From contig NC_049903.1 in the NCBI RefSeq assembly GCF_001411555.2, forward strand, positions 22,225,098-22,289,097: DNA of 64,000 bases, given 5' to 3'. How positions within the stretch are numbered: position 1 is the first letter of the stretch; each line of letters opens with the position of its first letter. Position numbers and translations under genes: made by a program. Below the pieces are notes generated by a model. It had not been told where the DNA came from. It saw nothing but the letters and a program-made list of their open reading frames with translations, and did no database searches. This document shows positions 23,968 to 34,473 of the stretch, in pieces. This DNA is from Juglans regia (Eukaryota; Streptophyta; Magnoliopsida; Fagales; Juglandaceae).

Positions 23968-25439
23968 TGATAGGAACCAAGGTGGCCCTACTCTTAAAGA
24001 TCCTTTGCAAGTTCCAGATTGGCCAATTACAAGATCAAAGGCCAAAAAGATCAATGAGGCAATGCAAGGATTGGTGCAATCCACTTGGGATGAAGCCAGC
24101 AAGAGCCTAACACTCAAGATGGGTCTGAAAAAAGAAGAACCAGTTTTGATCCACTTGATTCAAGCTGTGGAAGACATGTGATAGGAACCAAGGTGGGCCT
24201 ACTCTTAAAGATCCTTTGCAAGTTCCAGATGGGCCAATTACAAGATCAAGGGCCAAGAAGATCAAGGAAGCAATGCAAGGATTGGTGCAATCCACTTGGG
24301 ATGAAGCCAGCAAGAGCCCAACACTCAAGATGGGTCTGAAAGAAAAAGAACTAGCTTTGATCCACTTTATTCAAGCTGTGGAAGACATGACTTAGAGATA
24401 CGGCCTATTGTTATTGGAGGCTTCTAATTTGGTTAAAAGATTTATTTTATTAGTTTAGAATAAGTGGGCTTGAAGATGCTTGGCTCACATGTCTTATTTC
24501 TTTTGAACTATGTTTTTGGCAAGGCCTTGTATTTTGGCCAAGGGCTTATTTGGAAAGTTACATTTTAGGAACTAGGGTTTCATCAATTTATTGTAGGGGT
24601 TACTGTAGCCGCGCGTACTGTAGCCGGTGCTGTTCATCAATGGTAAATTTGGGTAAAAGGGGCATTATTTTGGCTAGGGTTTTGATTAGGTTTGGCTTTA
24701 AAAACTCTTTGTAGCCTCATTTGATAGTTAGACAATATTGAATTTTATTTGTGAGTTGAGTTTTCTCCTCTTATTCTTGATTGAACTCTTGAACTTATCA
24801 AAGGTAAATCACAACCTTTGTGGCTTTCCTCCCTTGTAATCTGGGTTCTTGAGACAGGTTCTTCAACGGGTCTAGATTTTAGTATAATCTAGGTTCTTGA
24901 AACAGGTTCTCATCGGGTCTAGATTCTCCATCCTTGACTTGATTTTTGGCTTTCTTGGAGAGTTTTCAAATTGATTGTTGGTTCAAGGGAATTCATTCCC
25001 ATGGGTTCATATCAACATGACTTAGAGATACGGCCTATTGTTATTGGAGGCTTCCAATTTGGTTAAATGATTTATTTTATTAGTTTAGAATAAGTGGGCT
25101 TGAAGATGCTTGGCTCACATGTCCTATTTCTTATGAACTATGTTTTTGGGAAGGTCTTGTATATTGGCCAAGGGCTTATTTGGAAAGTTACTTTTTAGAA
25201 ACTAGGGTTTCATCAATTTATTGTAGGGGTTACTGTAGCCGCGCGTACTTTAGACAATATTGTAATATGGGTTCTTGGGACGGGTTCTTCAACGAGTCTA
25301 GATTTTAATATATTCTAAGTTCTTGAAATGAGTTCTCATCAGGTCGAGATTCTCCATCCTTGACTTGATTTTGGCTTTCTTGGAGAGTTTTCAAATTGAT
25401 TGTGGGTTCAAGGGAATTCATTCTCACGGGTTCATATTA
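23968..25439 (+). mobile_element. Rearranged CRM solo LTR with internal tandem duplications
   Basis: The insertion is bounded by the perfect TSD CCAAA (23963-23967 and 25440-25444). It starts TGATAGGAACC and ends GGTTCATATTA. The first 211 bp are repeated (23968 and 24179 both start TGATAGGAACC). The LTR then runs to a full terminus, CATATCA at 25014, after which a second copy of the latter part (acatgacttagagata...) follows with an internal deletion. It has 1472 bp in all and no internal element sequence. Confidence 0.75.
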
Positions 25440-27366
25440 CCAAATATTTTTGATGAAGTACGGGAGCTTAAGTTACTTTGAAAAGAAAAGAAAAAGAGAA
25501 GAAGGAAAAACAATATTTATGGCCAACTTTTGTGGAACTATGTTTTTTCTTTAGGAGATCCCGTATTTTGGGAGTTTTAAACTATACTTTATGATTTTGG
25601 GATATTACGCCTTTATGGCTCATGTTTATGTTTGGACAATGATTTGGGTTATACTATTAGTATGGTATCATGTGTTTTAGGAAAAACGTTGCTTAGTTTA
25701 TCCAACTTTTAATATTTTTCCGCTGCTACGCTATTGCATACAACTAGTGTACTTAAGTGCATAGCATATTATTTGTCATGTACGATGGGTGTGTAGCCTT
25801 GTGTTATATGTCCCAGCATCTCAGTCACCGTCCAATCCCAAGCGGGAGCTGCGGGCGCCACAATTTGTGAGCAAGATCTATCCATTAGCTTGAGTCTGAA
25901 ATATAACACACTCTCTAGTTTATTGCCCAGAATGATCTTTCTGGGATTTAAACAACTTTTGACTGATCAAATGATCTCCAAATGGAACGAATAAGATATC
26001 CACATAAATTAGACTAAAATAGGAACAACTTTAATGAAGGAAACTTTGTGGGAAAACACTTACAAAAGAGTTCAGAAAACTGCCCGAGAGTGTGTTTTGT
26101 GTTCTAACAAAGCAAAGTGTAAAGGAGAGATTATTTTCGTTGAAAGGGGGCTGGAGGGCTTTTTATAAAAGTTATGGAAGATGATAAGCCTGAAATGGAG
26201 CTTGAGTGTTGGTCTTTTTAGCCCAATACAATATACAAAAATCAGCCCTAGATATTTTCTCTAGGTTGAGTGTAAAATTGAAAGAGTGATGTGGCCATTT
26301 AGCCTTTTACTTCAAAACCTTCTAGGCCCTCTTTTGGAAAGATCTAGTCAGCCAAGTGGGGTTGCAAAACTTAGTCAAGAAGCAACGCTAATGAGATCAA
26401 ATTCGTGGGCCTTAATGGGCCTAAAGTTTGGGATTTTAAGAGGGTTTGGGTTGCTATCAAGCCTGTATCTAATATCTCTTGACCTAATCAATTTTCCAAG
26501 GTTAACAAGGTTGGATAATGATGTTCTAACATAAATTTGAATGATTAATAATATGTGGAAGTAATTTAATCAAACGATTAAACACAATACTAGAAACTGA
26601 TTCATTTAGGTTTTGGAGGTCAACTTTATGGTTTGGATAAAACTATTTAGGATTTCGATTTCAACCATGCTGTTGGTTTCTCAGTTGGACTCTAACCATG
26701 CAGGATTTCACTAGGGTGTAAATTCTCTTTGGTATGGCACAATTTGATTGGTTGGATGGAATAAAGTTTTCGCTTAGGTGACATGATCTCACACTTTGAT
26801 TCCTTCAAATCCATCAAACGTTCCTCTTGGTGCCAAGTGTCTAATACTATTCACTATGTGTGGCTAAGATCTTACCAAGTGTCCAAATAAAACTTCTCTA
26901 ATCTAGTTTGAATATTTCACAATGTGATTTTGAAAACACTACACTTGGTGTGCATATTGAGGTTACTATTCACTCCAGAAAGTGAATAGTAAACTTCGCA
27001 CTGAAAAATCCTAAATATTTATATTAACCTACAGTAAATATTATTTACCAAAATTCAACCCCGAAGTGCCCCTAAGAATGAATTCACAGATTCGAATAGG
27101 TGTTTCGTTCGAAAATATCAAAAATGAGTTATTGCACTATAAGATCCTAAATAATCAACTGAGTCTAATGCATAACGCATTCTGACACTTCTAACTACTT
27201 GACATGACTAAAAATCTCCCTTCTAGCACCACAGTGAGTGATAGATCTGACTATGCCTATAGACTAAAACTTACGCGATTGGTCGAATTCTAAAAACTTA
27301 CGATGTTTTGATGAGGTTCCTAAAGCCAGTAGAAATTCTACTATTAAATTTCTAGCGGGCTGTTAC

Positions 27367-27980
27367 AAGTCATGAACTGGCAGATGCTGACCAGTGTGCA
27401 CAAGATTCAGAGTTTCTTTGGACTAGCTAGTTATTACCGAAGGTTGGTGGAAGGATTCTCTAGTTTTTTTGGAGCACTTACATTGTTGGAGCCTCAAGAG
27501 CCTTTTGTGGTATATATAGTGACGCATCCAAGGTAGGACCCGGATGTGTGCTGATGCTCGAAGGAAGAGTAGTCGCCTATGCATCCTGCTCATGACTTAC
27601 ATTACAGATCACAAAAGTCTTAAGTATCTGTTTGAGTGAAGCTTAATATGAGGCAGAGGAGATGGTTTGAATTGACCACTAATTACTTGTGCAACATTAA
27701 GTACTCCAATGTGGTAGCATATGCTTTGAGTTCCAAGAGCAGAGAGGAAGATTCGTCTGTTCTATCAGCAAAAGTGGGATCTCTTTTAAATAGTATGAGG
27801 AAACTGTTGATTCGAGACTGAAGTCAGGAAGTTTTTCTAGCCTCAGTCCAAGAGTTTGTCCCATTGGATTGGGAAGAATTGAAGAGTTGTTAGAGACAAG
27901 ACAACAAAATAATAGAAATCATCAGAAAATTTGAGAAGTTTGAATGGCCAAATGATTTCACTATCAGAGAAGATGGGACA
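27367..27980 (+). pseudogene. Element Y: RT thumb, RNase H and pre-integrase remnants
   Basis: The first codons give [20 protein letters not shown], the end of reverse transcriptase. Degraded RNase H follows, with [22 protein letters not shown] and VVAYALSSKSR (the usual VADALSRK). A pre-integrase piece, KFEWPNDFTIREDG, ends at the boundary with LTR X6. There are several stops and frameshifts. Its neighbours show it is the continuation of the Y frame at 15586-16015, separated by X5. Confidence 0.65.
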
Positions 27981-29731
27981 TATGACGCTCCCAGCCCTTG
28001 CTTGGGATTGGAAGGTGATTGAAATGCTTGGACATGTAAGTCAAGGCTACATACCCTTGTACATGACAGTTAAGATGCAATGCACCTATTATATTCTAAC
28101 AATATGCAATAAATCACAGTGAAAAAATTCATGTAAATCTAAAGATTTATAGCAATTGTAAAATAGCATGGTACCATAACTAATTATTATGAAATGATTT
28201 CATTTTTGGTCAAGTCGCTCCCAAAATAGATACTGTTTTGAAATCTTCCAAAACAAAGAGATAAACCATAAATCCTCTTTTTCATTTTTGACTACAAGTT
28301 CTGAGATCCCTCTAAAAAAGAAACCTACAAGGCCTCCTTTTTTTGCCTTGTCCTCGTTTAGTATCCTTTTTAGCTCTTCAGAGAGCTGCAACACTTCCAT
28401 AATAAATTGGTCAGCAGCTTCAAGGCTTTGCACTATGGATGGCTCCGACGAGCTCTCAGGGCTCTTCAGGGCCTCCTTGACTATCCGGGGCGTTGGCATC
28501 TTGCGCTTCCCCATAGTTGGTCTCTTTCTATCCTGTAACAACTTCTACCATTTCGGGTTGGGAATGGTAGTGGGAACTGCCATGGTGAGATTTTGAGAAA
28601 TCTTAGCAAGTAAACAGACAACATACAACAGATAACATAGGCATATAAAGGCAAACCATGAAATGAATGCATGGACATGCACTTGACATAAAACTTGGCT
28701 TATGCAACTTTGAACTTTAAAATAAAACATATTTTCCATCTTTTCATATTGATTAATATACATGTAACATATCTTTGATCTCATTGCCTTGTTCATTTCT
28801 TGTAACATATGGTTTGATACCTCACGGCTCCCCTATGCACTGTTGGTTCCTCACTAGTTACCGCATCATCGAACGACCCACTTGACTGTGGTGACTACGT
28901 CATAATCTTTAACTTATGCACCAGTTCGCATATTTCGCCTTCACCGCATATTCAATATGATACGGTAGTTCACATATTTTGCCTTCACCATAGTTTCAAT
29001 GTGTTGCACCCACTAGCTTTAGGTGCTACCCCGCTCCAGTACCCTTTCCATAAAAATCCATTCGAGGTCTGCCGACGGTTCTTTGTCAACCCAGGGGCAA
29101 CTACTCCATTCTAAACACTCCAGAGTGGATAGAGGAGTTCCACTAGGACATTCCCTCATCTTAGTATTTGGGGTCGTGATAAAACATGTACACTCTTTCT
29201 TTGAAAACAATTTGCAACCCAAATGCATGTGACACATGAGACTTGTAACACTTTTCTTTCCATGGACCATGTGAACATGTGAATATCATAGGCATGTAAT
29301 CTTGTAATCAAACTTTGAACATCTCGAGTTACGGCTAGAAAATATTAGAACATTTGAATACTCAGTTCACAACTTAGGCAAAGCACTCAACACATACGCC
29401 AAAAAGGGAAGAACAATGTTTAAACCCGAGCACATACATATAGACATGGATGAATCTTTTAGACTTATAAAAAAATATGTTATAATCAACAACTTGAACC
29501 ACTACCTCCAAGCATCTCTGAAAATATCATAAATAAGTTAGCATGGCAAGGTCATCATGTGAATCCCATTAAAATCAAGAGATTGTCATCAAACAATGAG
29601 TGCATACGATAGCAATAAGAAATGCAACTTTCACACAGCATATACAAGCATAATCCAAAGTAGGTTGAGAGTCTACTTACAAAAAATCCATTGAGTTAAC
29701 AAATAGCAAGCTGAAAATACAATAAACAATA
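27981..29731 (-). repeat. LTR of the X/X' family on the minus strand (X6)
   Basis: It begins with TATGACGCTCCC, the reverse of the GGGAGCGTCACA-type end, then cttgggattggaaggtg. The ctaccattt-gggaatggtag palindrome-like block near 28550 recurs at 16430 and 15080. Segments at 28860-29260 match 23100-23480 of X' in reverse. CRM copy B interrupts it at 29732, and X'-like sequence resumes at 36201. Confidence 0.6.
28200..28541 (-). CDS. 113-codon open frame in LTR X6, unknown product
   Basis: The minus-strand frame starts MLQDRKRPTMGKRKMPTPR; an alternative start is MGKRKMPT. A segment EPSIVQSLEAADQFIMEVLQ with helical, coiled-coil-like spacing comes next, then LSEELKRILNEDKAKKGG and a hydrophobic tail. 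Part of the PSI...LEA.D pattern recalls the X' small frame at 23819. No domain is recognised. Its base composition is less AT-rich than the surrounding DNA. It could be an LTR-encoded accessory protein or a chance frame. Confidence 0.3.
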   Translation of the reverse strand: MLQDRKRPTMGKRKMPTPRIVKEALKSPESSSEPSIVQSLEAADQFIMEVLQLSEELKRILNEDKAKKGGLVGFFFRGISELVVKNEKEDLWFISLFWKISKQYLFWERLDQK

Positions 29732-29807
29732 TCATTGTCCATGTTTGTGTGTTTGAATTCAATTGGTTGGTTTTCACAATTGAATATTGCTGTTTGTGGA
29801 TGAATTA

Positions 29808-29912
29808 GAGAAAAGAAAAGAAAAGAAAAGAAAAGAAAGGAAAGGAAAAGAAAAGAAAAGAAAAGAAAGGAAAGGAAAGGAAAGGAAAAGAAAATTCCAA
29901 AAAAAAAAAAAA
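29808..29912 (+). repeat. (GAAAA/GGAAA)n tract in the CRM leader
   Basis: Pure-purine repeats of aaaag and ggaaa are followed by poly(A). Equivalent tracts lie at about 34950-35055 (minus), 52675-52740 (minus) and 62098-62190, so this is a variable-length feature of the CRM leader. Confidence 0.85.
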
Positions 29913-30371
29913 AAGAAGTTGAAGAGAAGAGAAGGTAGCATATTCAAAGTTGCTACATAGTTACAACAATGAGAAAGAAAGAAATTTGTTGATTGAACCT
30001 TATCATCAAAGGGGCTGCTACATACATCACTCAAGTTGGTATCTTGTCTTATTGCTACTCTTACATTCGTATAACTTCATTGATTCTCGTGTCATTTTTA
30101 TTCCTTCATGTTTCTCTTGTTCTTGTTTCCTGAATCTAATTACTAGTTGGGATAAAACAAGGTTGCCTTGTCTTGATTGAGTTCATTTAGTTCTGAAAGA
30201 ACTTGAGTGGAAAAACTATTGAGATAAAAGGCAAGAGAGTGTGAGACTATTATCGGGAAAAAGCCATTAAGAGTGAAACACGAGTAGTGTCACTATTCGA
30301 GTTGAAACACGTAAGGGAGTGTGTGAGGTTTTCTTTTTTACCACTAACATTCTTCTGTGCAGCACCTTGTA

Positions 30372-31437
30372 ATGTCTCATCGGAGTAGTATATCACCAAG
30401 GGGGTGAGTAGATAACTCATCCTTTGTGTTGCATGCCATGCAACATGAGTTTGAGCGGTTGAACTTGGTGTTAGGTGAAGTGAGGAATAGCATGGATAAT
30501 CAAGAAGCAATGGTTAGAAATCTGCAAGCAGAGAAAGATAGGAGGCGACATGAGCCTAATATTAAGAATGGGTATGAGAATGGAGAGTATGGTGAGGATG
30601 AGGAAGTGCTAACATCTGAAGTTGGATTGGGTAGACATAGAAGAGTTAGGCATGGAAGAGGCCTTAGGGCAAACTCAGGGGGTCGAGATAGAGTAGATAA
30701 GAACCTTGGAAGCATCAAAATGAAAATACCATCATTCCAAGGTAGAACTGACCCTGAAGTTTATTTAGAGTGGGAGAAAAGAATAGAGTTGGTGTTTGAT
30801 TGTCATAATTATTCTGAGGAGAAAAAGATGAAGTTGGCTGTAATTGAGTTCACTGATTATGCGATTATTTGGTGGGATCAATTAGTATCCAATAGGAGGA
30901 GGAATTTTGAGAGGCCTGTAGAAACATGGAGAGAGTTGAAAGCTATCATGAGGTGGAGATTTGTACCTAGCCACTACTATAGAGACCTCTACCAAAAATT
31001 ACAAAATCTTATACAGGGGTCTAGGAGTGTAGAGGACTACCATAAGGAGATGGAGGTGGCTATAATTCGGGCTAATGTAGTGGAGGATCGGGAGGCCATA
31101 ATGAAAAGATTTTTGAGGGGGTTGAATAGGGAGATAGCCAATGTAGTTGAGTTACAACATTATGAGGAGGTAGAGGACATGGTGCACATGGCTATGAAGG
31201 TGGAGAGACGGCTTTTTGGAAAGGGTACGTCAAGGTATATTTCGGTTTCTAGTACTTATTGGAACCCAAAGTGGGGCAAAAATGATCAAGTTGTAGCAAA
31301 GGAGAAGACCGAACCACCAAAGGGAAAAGATTTGGGTGACGCTGAAACCTCAAGAAAAAGTGAGAATGAGCTTAATAGTAAGAGTGAAGGGGACAGTGAA
31401 AGTGAGATTGTGCTGAAAAGAAAGAGTGAAGGTGAGA
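30372..31437 (+). pseudogene. Gag of the inverted arm (copy B, left)
   Basis: ATG at 30372 gives MSHRSSISPRG, then a TGA at 30405-30407 where the right arm has CGA. The rest is open and nearly identical to the right-arm Gag: FQGRTDPEVYLEWEKRIELV, WWDQLVSNRRRNFERPVETW, FLRGLNREIANVVELQHYEE. These are the CRM-type capsid motifs. It loses homology after KRKSEGE, where the joint to LTR sequence begins, so the charged spacer is cut. Confidence 0.8.
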
Positions 31438-31476
31438 AGATCCATTACAACCAAAACCCTAGTGCCGCGGCTACAG

Positions 31477-31900
31477 TGCCCCTGGATGAACAGTGCCGCG
31501 GCTACAGTGCCGTGCTACAGTACTTGGCTACAGTAACCCTAACCCTAGTTCAATAAAATAATAACTTTTCCAACATGCCCTTGCATAGAGGCTCCCTTAA
31601 GTCCTTCTCATAATAAACTCAATTATTCTAAACTAATAAAATAAGTTCTTTAAATGAATTAAATAAGTTGAAACCCTTCAAGAGTCCAAAGCCTTTAAGT
31701 CTTGTCGTTGCCCTCTTCCGTAGCTGATCAAATGAATTAAAATTGGATCTTCATCCTTCAAGCCCCATCTTGAATGTTGGGCTCTTGCTAAACTTGTCCC
31801 AAATGGATTACATCAATCCTTGCATTTTCTCATTGATCTTCTTGGCCCATCTGGAAGTTGCAAATGATCTTTAAGACTAGACCCATCTTGGTTCCCATCA
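31477..31900 (-). repeat. Truncated 3' LTR of copy B
   Basis: The right end is intact (on the minus strand it starts TGATGGGAACC at 31900). Homology to the 35393-36200 LTR stops at tgcccctggatgaacagtgc (31477), so the remainder of the LTR, including its terminal CATATCA end, is missing. The preceding 31438-31476 is joint sequence, part of it a second copy of agtgccgcggctacag. Confidence 0.8.
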
Positions 31901-31914
31901 TTCCCCCTCTCCTC
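31901..31914 (-). promoter_or_regulatory. Polypurine tract, copy B
   Basis: The minus-strand sequence gaggagagggggaa directly precedes the LTR start. Confidence 0.8.
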
Positions 31915-33235
31915 AAAATGATTCGACCTCGAATCTCCACCTGGATCAAAGGGAAAATTGTTAGTAACATCGAAAATAGTAGAAACATGATACTTACCTG
32001 GAAGATCCATTACATATGCATTTTCATTAATTTGTTTAAGAATTTGGAATAGTCCATCCAAGCTACTCATGTCATCAACTAGTAAAGACTTTAAATCTAA
32101 AGGAGGAAATTGATTAAGTAAACAAACAATTTCAATTGGTGAAAATTTAGTAGTAGCATGAACACCAATTATATGTAAACTCAATGAATGGCAAACAATA
32201 CTCCCACAAATGTTCATGAAGTACATCTAAAGTTTTCCTCGAACCAAAATGACCACTCCAATATACATGCTCAATGAATGGCAAATGATACTCCCGCAAA
32301 TATTCATGCAACAAGTCAATGAATGGCAAATGATACTCCCGCAAACGTTCATGCAACAAGTCAATGAATGGCAAATGATACTCCCATAAACGTTTATGCA
32401 ACATGTCTGAAATCTTATTTTCACGAGAATGACCACTCCAATTATATGCAAACTCAATGAAAAGCAAATGATACTCCCGCAAACGTTCATGCAACATGTC
32501 AATGTATGGCAAATGATACTCCCACAAATGTTCATGCAATACATCAATGAATGACAAATGATACTTCCACAAACGTTCGTGCAACAAATCTTTGAATGGC
32601 AAATGGTATTCCCACAAACAGTCATGCAACACAACAAAAGTTTTCCTTACACCATGGTAACCTAACAAACCAGCATGTCCATCACACACAAGCAACTTAC
32701 GCATAAAACTAGTTGGCACACAAAATCTATTCATTCTAAACAAGTACCAATCTAGTTTATAGAACTTACCAAAAGATGCATTCTCACATGTTCCATACAC
32801 ACTAGCAAAGTCATCATTATTAGCATGCAATTCCTTATCATATTCAAATCTCAACAATTTCGCATCTAAAATGAAGACAAGGACATACCTTCTTGCTAAA
32901 GCATCAACCACAAAATTTTTCATACCTTGTGTGTATTTGAATACATGAGGAAAAGTCCCAATACAATCCTCCCGCTTAGTATGCATTCTAGTCAACAACT
33001 TACCTTGTCCCTTTAAGTGTGTCAATGACTCTTGTTTTTCCAAGAAAGGTCGATTAAGAATTGTCGCACCTGGCATAAAATCAATGTAGTGCTCTATCTC
33101 CCTAAAAGGTGGCAATCCACAAAAGACACCACTAGGAAACATGACCTCATATCCCTGCAACAAAGAGACAACAATACTAGGCAAACATACGTCAAGTTCG
33201 TTAGGATTAAGACTCGCCTTAGCACAAAAACTCAC
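31915..33235 (-). pseudogene. Deleted pol of copy B (RT edge, RNase H end, integrase pieces)
   Basis: Reading down from 33235: VSLLQGYEVMFPSGVFCG and PPFREIEHYIDFMPGATI form the RT edge. The frame then jumps to EKQESLTHLKGQGKL and FVVDALARRYVLVF (RNase H end). FGKFYKLDWYLFRMNRFCVP (pre-integrase) and LLGYHGVRKTFVVLHD (first half of the zinc finger) follow. The 45-bp repeat array comes next, then [13 protein letters not shown] and, in another frame, SPIEIVCLLNQFPP and DDMSSLDGLFQILKQINENA. The Cys half of the zinc finger and the DDE core are absent. It cannot supply RT, RNase H or integrase. Confidence 0.75.
32160..32640 (-). repeat. 45-bp minisatellite in the copy B integrase region
   Basis: There are about nine variants of the [15 protein letters not shown] unit, two of them within longer units with FAYNWSGHS/HVYWSGHFG segments. 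It has the same unit and position as in copies A, C and D. Confidence 0.8.
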
Positions 33236-33243
33236 TTTTCTCT

Positions 33244-34473
33244 TTATTTTTCTCTCACTTTCTTCACACTCTCTTTTCTTTCCACTCTTTTTTTCTTTTT
33301 CAACTCATTCTCTCTTTTGCTTAAGGTTTTAGTCTCACCCTCTTCTTTTTTCTCTCTCATTTTTCTGTCTTTCTCCATTTCGGTCTCACTGTTTCTTTTC
33401 TTCTCAATCTCACCTTCACTCTTTCTTTTCAGCACAATCTCACTTTCACTGTCACCTTCACTCTTACTATTAAGCTCATTCTCACTTTTTCTTGAGGTTT
33501 CAGCCTCACCCAAATCTTTTCCCTTTGGTGGTTCGGTCTTCTCCTTTGCTACAACTTGATCATTTTTGTCCCACTTTGGTTTCCAAGAAGTACTAGAAAC
33601 CGAAGTATACCTTGATGTACCCTTTCCAAAAAGCCGTCTCTCCACCTTCATAGCCATGTGCACCATGTCCTCTACCTCCTCATAATGTTGCAACTCAACT
33701 ACATTGGCTATCTCCCTATTCAACCCCCTCAAAAATCTTTTCATTATGGCCTCCCGATCCTCCACTACATTAGCCCGAATCATAGCCACCTCCATCTCCT
33801 TATGGTAGTCCTCTACACTCCTAGACCCCTGTATAAGATTTTGTAATTTTTGGTAGAGGTCTCTATAGTAGTGGCTAGGTACAAATCTCCACCTCATGAT
33901 AGCTTTCAACTCTCTCCATGTTTCTACAGGCCTCTCAAAATTCCTCCTCCTATTGGATACTAATTGATCCCACCAAATAATCGCATAATCAGTGAACTCA
34001 ATTACAGCCAACTTCATCTTTTTCTCCTCAGAATAATTATGACAATCAAACACCAACTCTATTCTTTTCTCCCACTCTAAATAAACTTCAGGGTCAGTTC
34101 TACCTTGGAATGATGGTATTTTCATTTTGATGCTTCCAAGGTTCTTATCTACTCTATCTCGACCCCCTGAGTTTGCCCTAAGGCCTCTTCCATGCCTAAC
34201 TCTTCTATGTCTACCCAATCCAACTTCAGATGTTAGCACTTCCTCATCCTCACCATACTCTCCATTCTCATACCCATTCTTAATATTAGGCTCATGTCGC
34301 CTCCTATCTTTCTCTGCTTGCAGATTTCTAACCATTGCTTCTTGATTATCCATGCTATTCCTCACTTCACCTAACACCAAGTTCAACCGCTCAAACTCAT
34401 GTTGCATGGCATGCAACACAAAGGATGAGTTATCTACTCGCCCCCTTGGTGATGTGCTACTCCGATGAGACAT
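33244..34473 (-). CDS. Gag polyprotein of CRM copy B (open frame)
   Basis: The start MSHRSSTSPRG at 34473 is shared with copies C-E; an upstream in-frame ATG at 34488 also exists. The N-terminus has AMQHEFERLNLVLGEVRNSM. Mid-protein capsid motifs are NLGSIKMKIPSFQGRTDPEV, WWDQLVSNRRR, WRELKAIMRWRFVPSHYYRD and DYHKEMEVAMIRANVVEDRE. After KVERRL comes a basic Ser/Trp-Lys segment, then the K/E/S-rich spacer. It has no zinc knuckle and no protease: the spacer that follows protease in copies A and C is joined straight to capsid. It ends REK-stop, and the RT-edge frame starts 9 bp later in another frame. It is likely translatable. Confidence 0.75.
   Translation of the reverse strand: MSHRSSTSPRGRVDNSSFVLHAMQHEFERLNLVLGEVRNSMDNQEAMVRNLQAEKDRRRHEPNIKNGYENGEYGEDEEVLTSEVGLGRHRRVRHGRGLRANSGGRDRVDKNLGSIKMKIPSFQGRTDPEVYLEWEKRIELVFDCHNYSEEKKMKLAVIEFTDYAIIWWDQLVSNRRRNFERPVETWRELKAIMRWRFVPSHYYRDLYQKLQNLIQGSRSVEDYHKEMEVAMIRANVVEDREAIMKRFLRGLNREIANVVELQHYEEVEDMVHMAMKVERRLFGKGTSRYTSVSSTSWKPKWDKNDQVVAKEKTEPPKGKDLGEAETSRKSENELNSKSEGDSESEIVLKRKSEGEIEKKRNSETEMEKDRKMREKKEEGETKTLSKRENELKKKKRVERKESVKKVREK

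Larger units (their letters stand above)
18335..25862 (+). mobile_element. Solo LTR of family X' (about 3.3 kb), carrying two nested insertions
   Basis: It starts TGTGATGACCCGAG and ends GCGGGCGCCACA, the same end type as X. Homology of X5 on both sides (tccataaaac to the left, atccattagcttg to the right) shows it interrupts X5. It has no convincing TSD (CTTTC versus ATTTG). It holds the G element (18574-21270), a rearranged CRM LTR (23968-25439), CT-rich and CA-rich stretches near 22100-22560, and a small open frame at 23819. No PBS or pol is seen, so a solo LTR is the best reading. Confidence 0.6.
16016..27366 (-). mobile_element. Solo LTR of family X on the minus strand (X5), split by X'
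   Basis: The LTR body is 16016-18334 plus 25863-27366. On the minus strand it starts TGTAACAGCCCGC (27366) and runs to an end equivalent to GGGCGTCACA near 16016. Its left end reads as the reverse complement of the X3 end with substitutions. It separates the KLSKCEF part of the RT of Y from the [10 protein letters not shown] part, so it inserted into RT; some RT sequence at the site is also lost. A clean TSD is not visible. It is about 3.8 kb without the X' insertion. Confidence 0.65.
29732..31437 (+). repeat. Left arm of a 1.7-kb inverted repeat
   Basis: The arm starts at tcattgtccatgtttgtgtg and ends agtgaaggtgaga. Its reverse complement is 33408-35133. It covers the CRM leader (with a GAAAA tract) and most of gag. 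Differences from the partner are few, such as tract lengths and scattered single-base changes clustered near the gag end. Confidence 0.85.

Noticed and set aside
18335..25862. TSD for the X' insertion
   Set aside because: Flanks CTTTC and ATTTG agree at only two of five positions; not accepted as a TSD, though the nesting is supported by X5 homology on both sides.
31440..31480. Idea that truncated LTRs end at the R/U5 border (incomplete cDNA)
   Set aside because: The breakpoint lies upstream of the candidate TATA box (61478-61486 in copy E), so it is in U3 and cannot be the RNA 3' end as placed.
31520..31560. ccctaaccctag runs as telomere-like DNA
   Set aside because: Only two units, found in every CRM LTR as part of its conserved sequence; not an interstitial telomere array.
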